From Diorhabda sublineata (taxonomy: Eukaryota; Arthropoda; Insecta; Coleoptera; Chrysomelidae), in NCBI RefSeq assembly GCF_026230105.1, contig NC_079485.1:30423572-30487571 (forward strand): a stretch of 64,000 bases of DNA. The letters run 5' to 3'. Shown piece by piece: positions 12,351 through 21,781 of this stretch. The position numbers were made by a program, and so were the translations under genes. Every line of letters starts with the position of its first letter. The first letter of the stretch is position 1. A model generated the notes under the pieces. That model saw only the letters and a program-made list of their open reading frames with translations. It did no database searches and had not been told where the DNA came from.

Positions 12351-12953
12351 GAAAGGAGATGTAAGCGGGAAAGGACAAAATGATTTTGTTCAATTATGAC
12401 AGTGTATCTAACTGAATACAATGTGTTAGTGTAGTGTAGTGCTGTAACTATGAAAGGACACGGGGTAGTAGCTGCAGCGGAAGAAGCAAGCTAGGTTAAA
12501 TTAGAATATGATAGAACTCCTTAGAGGGGTCACCTCTATATAGGGGTACATTTGGGTGCAGAGCTGTACCCTTAACTGATTGGATATTTCAACATTATGA
12601 ATGGCTGTGAGTCTCTGTCCAAGGCGTTTTTTTCATGTTACCAGTTACGATAGAAACATTTCATTTTGTGAAACTGTATCAAAGAATTCATGAAAGACTT
12701 CTAAGAATATTAACTATTAATTTTTAAGCACACTACATTCCTGAATTAAAATTTTTATTGCTCACCCGAATAAAGTTGTTATAGTTTTTTCGAATTGGTA
12801 ATTGCTTTGTTATCGAAAAGTGATTAGTGAAATGTTTTCGCATTATTTATATCCACACAAAATATGATTTCTGGTCTAGCATTATTAGATTTAAAAAAAT
12901 TTCATATTAGAAACAGTAGAGAAAGGATTTCAGAAAATAATATTGATGGAAAA

Positions 12954-12957
<4 letters not shown>
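12351..12957. other. Non-coding spacer
   Basis: Nothing recognised apart from a GTGTAGTGTAGTG repeat near 12,430. Confidence 0.35.

Positions 12958-12958
<1 letters not shown>

Positions 12959-12991
<33 letters not shown>
12959..12991. repeat. (TA)n microsatellite
   Basis: Uninterrupted TA dinucleotides for about 33 bases, directly left of a Penelope-type terminal sequence. Confidence 0.95.
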
Positions 12992-12994
<3 letters not shown>

Positions 12995-13095
12995 GTTTTT
13001 TTTTAATAATTTTTGTAATATTGATAAAAAATTGACGTTTCGACTTAACTACTAGTCAAAATATTTTGATAAAGACAACCAATATTTTGACGTGA
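12995..13095 (-). mobile_element. Penelope-like terminal fragment
   Basis: TTTAATAATTTTTG then TTGACGTTTCGACTTA and GTCAAAATATTTTGATAAAG match the end of the Penelope-like element at 5,393-5,460. No coding part. It adjoins the TA microsatellite, which fits the microsatellite-associated ends often seen for such retroelements. Confidence 0.55.
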
Positions 13096-13209
13096 GAATT
13101 TTTAATTTGAAATTGAGGTGCTGTTTCAATATCAAGTCACGATAAGGTACAACTATAAATTTTTCAATTAAAAAAATGTGTATGTGCATTTGGCACATAA
13201 AAAGTTAAT

Positions 13210-13645
13210 TTTTCAGCGAATTTCGTTAATAGTAATATATTTTTTAGACGACGCCATCTGAAAGTTGTTTGTTCTGTTTTCATTTACAAACAAAAAGTTG
13301 CGTTTTGAGTGTTCCATGTAGTGAAAGTGACTGCAAAACACTTTCGGGACGCTCTGGAGTAGCCACTTCAATGTTCGTTGCCGGATAAATCTCGTGCAAG
13401 GTACGCAAAACAGTACGAGCTCTTTATGAAGTGGTATCACCAGAAAAAGTTATAAATAAAATGTTTATAATTCTCTATTATTTATTTTCTTTCCGCAGTG
13501 TAATTGAAAAAGTTTTGGATGTTATCCGTCGTCTAAAAAATATGTACGCCGCGGCTGAAATACTACTTTGTTGGACTCGTCTGTTGCTCGCCTCGCTTCG
13601 CTCGTCTCGCAATTTTCAAACTTGTCCAACAAGGTAGCACTCTCA
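13210..13645 (+). mobile_element. Possible recombinase-type element remnant with GC-rich hairpin end
   Basis: At about 13,380-13,450 one plus-strand frame reads LPDKSRARYAKQYELFMKWY, which resembles the N-terminal core-binding segment of insect tyrosine-recombinase-like proteins ('LP.KS..RY...Y..F..W'). At 13,570-13,632 a GC-rich patch containing CTCGCCTCGCTTCGCTCG lies between TTGTTGGAC and its inverse GTCCAACAA. The link between the two and the family are tentative. Confidence 0.35.
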
Positions 13646-13759
13646 GTCCTTGGCATACAAATAACTATGTTTAAGATAAAAATAAAAAACCAAAAGCTTA
13701 TTCATTTGAACTGTTCCCATGAATTTTGAAGTTATATGAAAAAAGTGTAAATACACAAG

Positions 13760-13921
13760 TAAGTTTTTTATCACTGAAAACTCACTCCTTTTACTTCCCG
13801 ATCTCCTCAGATCCCCCGTAAATTATTAACCCTTTCATTTTTGTTAAATTCTCTTCCTTTCCCAATAGATTTCATCAATTTTTGATTCCAAAAATTATCG
13901 ACCCTGGTCTATTAATAAACA
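13760..13921. repeat. Solo arm of the hairpin element found at 54,035-55,260
   Basis: AAAACTCACTCCTTTTAC...CCCCGTAAATTATTAA...ATCGACCCTGGTCTA is homologous, in the same orientation, to the right arm of the 1.2-kb hairpin element (55,125-55,260). No second arm is visible nearby. Confidence 0.65.
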
Positions 13922-14859
13922 ACTTTTTTATATGATCTGGTACATATCGATTTTAGTTTAGTAAATAATTTCATTTGTAATATGATACGTAACGTTTCGC
14001 TAGTGCGAGAGTGAAGAGCCAATTTTATTTGAAACACTACTATCTTTTCTGAAATATAATACTAATTAATGTCAATTTTTTTTTAATAATATTAACATTG
14101 TAATTTTTTCAACGATGCTGGTATTGGGGATGTTTCGAACACATTTACAAATCAACAAATATCCATTGGACGGAATGTATTGAATAAATTATTAACGCTG
14201 AGGTAGAGTAAATTGATAATCCCCTAAACGTATCTATTTATTTAGATTTATTTATAGAGGAAAATATCAAATTGAGTTTATCGAAAAGAGCAGCAGAGGT
14301 TTGTTTTAGCAATAGCTACGTGCAAACAAGACAAATATGCAAACCAAAATTTGTTCACGCTTTTGAATGACAGGACCTTCCACTACATTTTATTCTGCAA
14401 ATAACGATTCTCTGTATTGGGCTAGTGAAAATTTTGCAGAATATGAGCTTAAATTATCAATTACTTCATGAAATAATAATTATTTATGTTTTTTCTGTAT
14501 TAATCATACTTTGACATTAAATTTACGAAGAGTTTGCTTGTACACATTATATATAGGTGAGTCATAGGTAAATTATTATCATCCGTTACATCACGTGCCA
14601 CCCTTATACGAAGTGGAATCAACTATTAGGGGTCTTTGTACAGGGACACATCATATTTACATAACTAATGAGTACGAGATAATTAAAATTATTACGAATG
14701 AATCAAGAAATCATACTTTTAAGCATATTTTCAATTACTCATTTTATTTAAGAAACAATAACTTTCTCAAAAAAAAGGATGGTTTCTTTAAGTATCAAGA
14801 ATCCACGACATAAATGAAAATTATGTTCCAATTTGTAGTTGTCTGTCGTCTAAATTATC
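13922..14859. other. Onecut intron sequence, no element recognised
   Basis: AT-rich. A 72-codon plus-strand frame at 14,595-14,813 has no recognisable feature. Confidence 0.45.
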
Positions 14860-14894
14860 TTACCTTGAATAATTGCAATAAAAATAGTACCAAC
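14860..14894 (-). other. onecut: onecut intron 1 start with tandem splice donors
   Basis: The conserved donor is GCAG|GTTGGT with intron position 1 at 14894. A second donor, CAAG|GTAAGA with its GT at 14863-14862, lies 31 nt further on and fits the donor consensus better. The frame stays open between them (residues GWYYFYCNYSR, then a stop at 14862-14860 if unspliced). Because 31 is not a multiple of three, use of the second donor changes the phase entering the next exon. Vertebrate HNF6 has isoforms with different CUT-homeodomain linker lengths, so a linker variant is conceivable here, but that is inference. Confidence 0.6.
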
Positions 14895-16158
14895 CTGCTA
14901 GCCTAAGAGCTGACATCCTTTGAAATTCGGGCTCTTGTAGCCATTTCCACATCCGCCGAAAAGTTTCTCTTCCAGATTTTAACTTAGACCAAGGTTTCGG
15001 ATTTCTCAAGAGATCAGAAAGAGTTCCCTGCGACCGACACAACACCCTTTGGGCGAAAATAGCTTGTGGAATGCTATATCGTTTCAGTTCTGCACTAATC
15101 CTTTGGGCTAGTTCTTTGGTGTTGATTTCCTCGACGTCTGCAGCAATTGCTGGTACGCTGAGAGATCCGGGACTGGAGGTCTTCGTGGTGATCTGCATCG
15201 TTTGTTGCTGTTGCGAAACCACAGGAGCTGTCTGCAAGCTGACCACTGGAGGTGATGGGGAGCAGTCCCTCTGCTGAGGGGCTATTTGCACTAAAGTAGG
15301 AGGGTGGTTTTGTAAACCAAGTCCATTTAAATTTGTGGAACTAAAACTGGTAACAAGCGTACCGTCTGGAGAGTTCAATGACGCGGAAGGCGGACTAAGT
15401 TGCGGACTGTGTAATCGCGGCACCATGTCTCTTTGGTGACCGTAAGGAGAATCATAACTAGGAGGTGACATACTTTTTTGAGGTGAAGGTAAACCGTTTT
15501 GACTGTACGTACTTTGAGGACTTATCGGACTGGATTGCTGCTGCATTCCCATTCCAGGTGAGGAATAATTGTGCGGAGGAGTCATTCCCATGTTAGTCAT
15601 CGTATACGGTGTGGTAGCATTAACACCCAGGCCCAAGTTGATACCGCTGATTGTGTTGTTTTGCATAACAGTGAAGGAACCAGTGACATTACTAGCATGT
15701 CCGTAAGCAAATTTGTCGGACATCGTCGATATGGGCGGCAGGGGTTGTAAAGGTGTCAGCGTGGCATAAGAAGAACTCGGACTATATCCTGGAGGTGACA
15801 TTCTGCCGTTGACTGAGGTTAAAGTCTGGTATGTAGGTTCGGGATTTAAGGTGCGGTAATCATTATTGTCTATCATATTAGCCACAGTGACGGAGCCAGG
15901 ACTGAGTTTTCCGGGACTAAGTAATTCCGAGTCCCTGGATTCTTCTTGAGGTTGCACAATAACGGAAAGAGGGCCATCAGCCTCTTCTTGTTTGACAAGA
16001 CGTCTTTCGACAACCGCGCGTGACACGAGCCTCATACGGACGACCTGCGTTTCCATGCCACCGGCGGCGGCAATTACCGCATGCGCACTACTATCTGGAG
16101 AATCGACCGTTTGCTCACCTAATGCTTGTTGTTCGATCATTTTTCCAATATTTTCCAT
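14895..16158 (-). CDS. onecut: onecut (HNF6-class) transcription factor, first coding exon with CUT domain
   Basis: Encodes the N-terminal 421 residues of a ONECUT protein, a nuclear DNA-binding factor that in animals acts in neural and photoreceptor (and in vertebrates liver/pancreas) differentiation. Residues 343-421 form a complete CUT domain, starting EEINTKELAQRISAELKRYS and including FAQRVLCRSQGTLSDLLRNP, WSKLKSGRETFRRMW and EFQRMSALRLA. Around residues 131-170 is the family block TLTPLQPLPPIST followed by MSDKF and GSFTVM, shared with vertebrate HNF6. The rest is Ser/Pro/Gln-rich and low in complexity. The start is the ATG at 16158; the codon before it is TTG and an in-frame stop lies a short way upstream. 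The exon ends in phase 1 at GCAG|GTTGGT (intron from 14894), the expected CUT-homeodomain junction. The homeodomain is not in this exon. The exon is visibly GC-richer than its surroundings and intact, so it is very probably functional. Confidence 0.96.
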
Positions 16159-16208
16159 CAAAAGGAGGACCTCTCCGCCGAAGAGGAGGTGTCACCATTA
16201 TCAGCCAT
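16158..16208 (-). CDS. upstream ORF in the onecut leader, overlapping the onecut start codon
   Basis: A 16-codon reading frame, MADNGDTSSSAERSSF, starts at the ATG at 16208 and ends with TGA at 16160-16158. The last base of that stop is the first base of the onecut ATG, giving TGATG. This geometry is typical of stop-start coupled reinitiation. It may lower or condition onecut translation. A second ATG inside it, in the third frame, reads through into the onecut coding region. It is also possible that this is the true N-terminus and that a one-base error in the assembly separates the two frames; the Ser/acid-rich composition would fit either reading. Confidence 0.5.
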   Translation of the reverse strand: MADNGDTSSSAERSSF

Positions 16209-17020
16209 GCCGGGTGTTGTTTTTGTTTACCGCAAGCAAATAACAATCCAAAATACGAGGAGAATGATAAGAGAAAACAGTAACAACTGACACAGACACT
16301 TCACAACAAAATATAAACAATATATATCGCCACTCGCGAATCCAACGTCGTTGCCGTCTTTTCTTATATCGCCGACGCCGTGGGAACGGGACCGGAAACA
16401 GGAACGACGCACTAAACGATTCGACGTCCTCGCCGTCGTCACTCTGTTTACATTTACGCGAATCCCATCGGGGGATGTGACAGCAACGACGACGATGATA
16501 CGAAATCATCCCCGTGGTTGTTTACCACCATTATGATTGTCACTAGGTGTCAGCAAGCTAGTCGATTCGCATGCTCGCTTCGATCTTCGATTGGCCACCC
16601 CGTGCCCCGTGCCGTACCGAGTTTCGACTTTTAGTCGGGCTGAATTTCGATTTGTATTCTCGAAAATTGTAACTCGCCAGCCGGTCGATACTGGATTGAA
16701 TGGGGGAACGCACGACGCCAGGTGGTTATGCGCGCGTTTCCCAATTCTCCCTCGTGCTGCGCTTGTAGGCCGTCGCCGTTGCTGCTCCCTCTACTCTCTT
16801 TATCTCTTTTCGGACGAATAATTCCGAACGACCACCTATCAACGTTCGCACTTCTCGTCCTTCTTTAGTCATCGCTCCTCGATCTCAGTCCCTTGCTCCG
16901 GTATAATCGTATATATATATATATATATATACATATTATCCTTCCGTTCCATTCTTTTGACTAGCGTATTCATCATTTTTCTTGACGTTGGCGTCGACGT
17001 CGCCGGCGCACTTTGTTGAT
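16209..17020 (-). promoter_or_regulatory. onecut: onecut 5' leader and promoter region, GC/CpG-rich
   Basis: Directly upstream of the onecut exon lies about 800 bases that are far richer in GC and CpG than the rest of the window, with CGTCGACGTCGCCGGCGC near 16,988-17,010 and many CG dinucleotides from 16,330 to 16,860. It probably holds the untranslated leader and the promoter. A (TA)n run sits at about 16,909-16,932. Several open frames on both strands here look like by-products of the GC content. No TATA box or start site could be placed with confidence. Confidence 0.55.
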
Positions 17021-17529
17021 ATATTTATCACCCTCGATTTTTTATCCTCTACCTTATTGCTGGTATAAATTTTTTCTTGTTATAAATTAGCAAACAGTTA
17101 CAATTACAAAAATAATTAAGTCAAAAATATTTATTTAAACTATCAATAAATAAAAAAACAGGTTATCTCTATATTCAATACCTGAAATTTATAATAAAAA
17201 TCCCGACAAATACAATAATTTGGCAATAGCATAAATTAAATTATCGACCAAAGGTTTTTCTATTGTTCAAGATAAATAAATCGAGTTTTCAAGTTCGTAA
17301 AACTTTCTGTATACGGTGAGTATACAAAATAAAATATTACTTATAAAGAATAACCATTCGTCAGTAATAACTGGATGTAACTTTTTTTATTATTGTTGTC
17401 AATACCTTTATAGTTTTATTGACATTAACAAAAATAAATAACGTATGGGATATCTTCAAATCTATTATGAAGTTTTGAAACCTGAAACTAAAACTATCTA
17501 CCGCCAAAAATTATGACTTGTGGAGGCTG
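17021..17529. other. Non-coding sequence upstream of onecut
   Basis: AT-rich after the GC-rich promoter patch. Nothing recognised. Confidence 0.45.
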
Positions 17530-18011
17530 AGTGTTCTAATAAACTTCATTAATTATAAGAGTAATAAAACAATGAAGCATCCGTAATCCATAGGCGTATC
17601 ACTTCTTTTAGTAGACAACTTTTCAAGTTGTATACCTTGAGTACTTTCCTATGACATGACATGAATATATCGGGTGTACACTTATATTTTCACCTAATTA
17701 ACCTGCTTATAACTTCCAAACACTTCAAGGTGGAAAACTGTAAAATGTTTAATTTTTCCAAAAGTTTTTGAACATTTTGTCACGATTATTATATAAGTAT
17801 ATGGGTCTAAACTTTCACCTTTAAACAACCTTACGTTTTATTATAAAAACTCACCACAAAAAGTTTAGATACTTCTAAATCAGAATCGGAATCAGAAGAA
17901 TCAATATTTAATGGATCGATCATTCCTTCAGTACTATTGTGCAGCTTTCACAATTTCTCTTCTTCTTTAATCGTATAATTTACTGCTTTTTCCCTGTTTT
18001 CAGGCTTCGCA

Positions 18012-18200
18012 TTAACTACAGCCTTGAAATTCTCTTTTGAAACGTCTCCCTTTACCTATATGTGCCCATACCAGTTCAATCGGGATTAGTTCGCAATGAT
18101 ATGGTGGAAATGTAATCATCGTAATTCCATGATTTTCTGCAATTTCATCAATTCCATATTTCTCTTTATGAAGGGAATACAAATATAGTTCTTCTCTCAA
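18012..18200 (-). pseudogene. DDE transposase fragment
   Basis: A 62-codon open piece containing IDEIAENHGITMITFPPYHC and ELIPIELVWAHIGKGRRF. The pattern 'PPYHCEL.PIELVW' is the last catalytic block of IS630/Tc1-superfamily DDE transposases, where the third acidic residue falls near the second 'PIE'. In the usual motif the position before PIE is Asn; here it is Ile. No further catalytic block survives in frame. Lies in the left half of the 3-kb transposon and probably belongs to it. Confidence 0.7.
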
Positions 18201-18560
18201 CGAACCGAGATGAAACTTAATATTCTTCGAATAATTTTGTAAATATTTTTTGAACCACTTGGTTGTGGGTAATTTTTATAAGTCTCGTGTGATAAGAAGA
18301 TCTATCATTTGTTCGAACCATTCTTTAAAATAAGCAAACATTTCCCGCAACATGTGCGCTACAACTCGTGACGATTTATAATTCGTTGAGTTAAGGACGC
18401 GCCAACTCGGAACGAGGATATTTCAGGTAAACGAAAAGGTAGTCCGAGTACATAATACAACTCGTATTTTATCAAGAGCATTACCCTGAATTTAGTACCT
18501 AATCCACTTAAAGTAAAGTTGGATAATAAAAAAATTAAAACCTTTAATTTCTAAATTCTT

Positions 18561-19100
18561 TGGGTTGGGTTGGGTTGGATTGGGTTGGGTTAGGTTAGGT
18601 TAGGTTAGGTTAGGTTAGGTTAGGTTAGGTTAGGTTAGGTTAGGTAAGGTTAGGTAAGGTTAGGTAAGGTTAGGTAAGGTTAGGTAAGGTTAGGTAAGGT
18701 TAGGTTAGGTTAGGTTAGGTTAGGTAAGGTTAGGTAAGGTTAGGTAAGGTTAGGTAAGGTTAGGTAAGGTTAGGTAAGGTTAGGTAAGGTTAGGTAAGGT
18801 TAGGTAAGGTTAGGTAAGGTTAGGTAAGGTTAGGTAAGGTTAGGTAAGGTTAGGTAAGGTTAGGTAAGGTTAGGTAAGGTTAGGTAAGGTTAGGTAAGGT
18901 TAGGTAAGGTTAGGTAAGGTTAGGTAAGGTTAGGTAAGGTTAGGTAAGGTTAGGTAAGGTTAGGTAAGGTTAGGTAAGGTTAGGTAAGGTTAGGTAAGGT
19001 TAGGTAAGGTTAGGTAAGGTTAGGTAAGGTTAGGTAAGGTAAGGTAAGGTTAGGTAAGGTTAGGTAAGGTTAGGTAGGTTAGGTTAGGATAGGTTAGGTT
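18561..19100. repeat. Telomere-like (TTAGG)n array with alternating TTAGG/TAAGG units
   Basis: About 540 bp of pentamers. It opens with TTGGG-type units (18,561-18,590), passes through pure TTAGG (to about 18,645), and then becomes a regular 10-mer TTAGGTAAGG repeated with few interruptions to about 19,060, ending in a short irregular TTAGG stretch. TTAGG is the ancestral insect telomere repeat. The location inside a transposon far from any visible chromosome end makes this an interstitial array. Confidence 0.95.
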
Positions 19101-19740
19101 GTCGCGATGATAATGCGAAACATTGGAGGCCCGAAGGATAAGAACAAAGGATGGTCCACGGAGCCGTTGAGTCGGTTTGATTGTGGAGATAACAACTAGA
19201 AATAAAAAAATACCAACAAATAATAGAGAGAATACAGAGAGAATCTTCTAAGAGTTGGTAGCAGCTACATCACTATATCACCCGCGGCAATTCAAGACCT
19301 CACTGGACACGCACTAGACCTTATTACAAAAGAGAGAAGAGAAAAAGAAGATAGAGAAAATAACAAAACAGATGACACTAATAAAATTGCAAATAAGATG
19401 GGCAATAATGAAAGCAAAGGCTTATTTGAAATAACACTAAATAAAGGAAACTTCAACCCGTTGATTACAAGAAACAAACAAGACTGGTTCTTAATATATA
19501 ATGTGATAATCAAAATCATGAAAACAGAAGAAAAAACCCGACAACAAATCAAATAGAAAACGAGAAGAAAACAAGGACTGGAAGCAGCTGAGGGAGAAGT
19601 CCACGGGGACGGTTCCAGTTGCTGCTGAAAAAGAGAAAATGGTGGGTTTTAGCTGGTAGGCATTCGGACAACCAAACGAATCCAGAACATCTGGGACCCT
19701 TTCCCAGAGATCTTTAAGGTTAGATTACCTAACCTAAATT
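19101..19740. other. Unidentified segment next to the telomere-like array
   Basis: Purine-rich on the plus strand, GC content above the neighbourhood, with no convincing frame on either strand. Its far end is TAAGGTTAGATTACCTAACCTAA, so TTAGG-type motifs bracket it on both sides. Could be the tail of a retroelement inserted in the array (TRAS/SART-type elements do this in other insects), but no reverse transcriptase or other motif was found to support it. Confidence 0.3.
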
Positions 19741-20520
19741 CACAATTTTATAAATAATATAGATCTTTTAAAAACTGGCCGACGAGAATATTTTTCATTG
19801 GACATTGATTCAATTAATAACAAAATAGGATCAAAAATGAATTTGAATTGTTCGAAAAACTCATCAACACTTTATGTGGATGGCGCTTTTGTATACTGTC
19901 TATTTTGTGTTGTGTTTAGAATGTAAAATATGTTTACTGAAATACTCTTCCCTCACGAGTTGTCTAATCTTCATGATAACCACGATCACGAGTTGGCACA
20001 TTGTAACAGAAGTTAACATTTTATGGCGGATATTAAAATCACGAGTTGGTGCACGCCCACAGAAACGAGTAGATTCAAAAGTCAATAAACCACTTTTAAG
20101 AAGACCGTTTGAACTGTCGATGTGTACTATTATCAGTCTGTGCCCTTTTCCTGTTGGTAGTTTTAAACCAGTAGTTTAATCATTTGAAAAAAGCTTGTCT
20201 TGTCTCTGTTTCTTTTAAAAGTTTACATTTTCGGTGAAATTTTTCGGGAAGAGATTCTTGGAATTGAAATAAAACAAGATTTCTAACTTTTATTGAAAAA
20301 AATCTCAATATACGGCTATGTAATCTTCAATACACCGGCTTTTGACCAGTCCAAACCTTTTTGTACTGTTTTATACAACTTATGGTTTTAAAAGACGAAT
20401 AAAAGCCCGAAATTTTAGGAAATATTTAGATTATTCTGTAACCATATGTAAGATGACCGTACCAAGTTTTTCATTAGTAAGAAGGTTTAATTACTCTGTC
20501 GAGTATAAAAATAGACTATA

Positions 20521-21685
20521 GTTGTTTTATATCATGAATAAGTAGCAGCCATTAATTAAAATATTCATAGTTGCAATGAAATTTATAAAATAAAATTAAA
20601 AATTTGAAAATATTCTTTGTGTAAGATACACGATCATAATTTACTATTAATTATTTGTGTGCCATAAATTACTTAGTCAAAACTTTCTCAAATCTCAAAC
20701 TAGAAAAGACATTTCAAAAATTGCTTTAATTTAGGTTCAAAATTCAAATTTTTGGACACTGATAAGCTAGTGAACTAGATTATTGGTTGAGGAGGAGTTC
20801 CAGTTTCCCGCTTTCCAAAAATTTAATCAATATACTGGATGCGCTTAGCGTCCTTGACATAAGAGTGTATAAATTCGATATCTCAATTTCGAGGTTAACC
20901 AAGGCAAGGAAGGTCAGAGAACATCACGCCGAAATTTCAATCTTCGAGAAATTAAATATCGGAGAGGGTAATTTTTCAATAAATTATTCTACAGAATTTA
21001 TCTGTTGTTTCAATTTGAAAAGTGTAAAAATTTCATGGGAGTATCATCATGATCATCATGGGGTATTATTACAACTAAAAAACGTTATTCTCGTTAGAAT
21101 ATTTCAAATATACTTAAAATTTATTGATATATTATAACCTCAAATCTATTCTTTCAAAATCAGTGTCGTAGATTCTATATGTATTTTAATATCGTTTCAG
21201 GGGCTAAAATAATGATACAAACAGATAATAGGTGGGGAAATTACAGTAAAGACACTCTGAATGGGTTCTAGCAAATAATTGAGAAATTTTGTAGATCTCA
21301 CTATGGAGGGTAGAGGTAAGAGGGACCATATCATATGGGGGCTTTGCTTGAAAACTGTCCGCTGGTAGGCGGTAAATTATAATTCAAAATTTGACTAGAA
21401 TGGCGCTCCTGTAGGACGAGATATCATATGAACTTAGTTATTTTAGATAGAGTGAAGTATGCATTGTTAGAAAATTTTATATTTCAAATGACTAGAGTCG
21501 TTAATTAAATATTTGTATACAAAATCTAAACTATTCACGTAGTCCAAAATAGTTTTGTAAATATAACCTAGACAAGCTACTGTGAGATAACGCTGATTGT
21601 TAATTAATTATTATGAATTTGTAAGAATTTGAAAGTATTATAAAGTGTCGATTATCAAAAAACTTTAATGGACAATAGAGTCATA
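20521..21685. other. Mostly non-coding, unidentified
   Basis: Holds a 116-codon plus-strand open frame (20,787-21,137) without recognisable domains. No element ends seen. Confidence 0.35.
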
Positions 21686-21781
21686 ATGGGAAAAATTTGC
21701 TCAGTGAAAAGTTGTTCGGGTGGACGTAAAATAAAAAGTAACTCAAGTGGTACGCCGAAGTCATGTTTCTTCAAACCTACA
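21686..21781 (+). CDS. Possible first exon with a THAP-type zinc-finger start
   Basis: ATG followed by 32 codons, MGKICSVKSCSGG... then GTPKSCFFKPT, ending at CCTACA|GTATGT, a plausible splice donor in phase 0. The start 'M..xC...C' with a later 'FFKP' resembles the beginning of THAP domains (C2CH zinc fingers of host DNA-binding proteins and P-element-like transposases), where the first two Cys lie in the first 10-12 residues and an F-x-F/FP element follows. The second Cys-His pair would be in the next exon, which was not found. Upstream is AT-rich with no clear promoter. Confidence 0.35.

Larger units (their letters stand above)
17530..20520 (-). mobile_element. DNA transposon (DDE type), about 3 kb, with internal insertions
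   Basis: The left end (AAGAGTAATAAAACAATG, then ATCCATAGGCGTATCACTTC) matches 48,788-48,880 and 44,722-44,800. The right end (ATTACTCTGTCG, then AAAAATAGACTATAG at 20,520) is the inverse of the left ends of those copies, so the two ends are terminal inverted repeats. Unique-to-family sequence at 18,230-18,340 and 20,060-20,140 is contiguous in the short copy at 48,788-49,502, showing that about 1.7 kb in between is either transposase sequence deleted there or inserted here. A transposase piece lies at 18,012-18,200. Non-functional. Confidence 0.7.

Noticed and set aside
16537..16821. 94-codon plus-strand frame and other frames opposite onecut (15,071-16,536)
   Set aside because: They lie in the GC-rich onecut exon, leader and promoter, where stops are rare on both strands. 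Antisense shadows.
18561..19100. True chromosome end (telomere)
   Set aside because: Unique and transposon sequence continues for tens of kilobases on both sides, so the array is interstitial.
20787..21137. 116-codon plus-strand open frame
   Set aside because: One of the longest frames outside onecut, but no domain, no clear promoter or splice context and no similarity to known families that I recognise; length is within chance for 64 kb.
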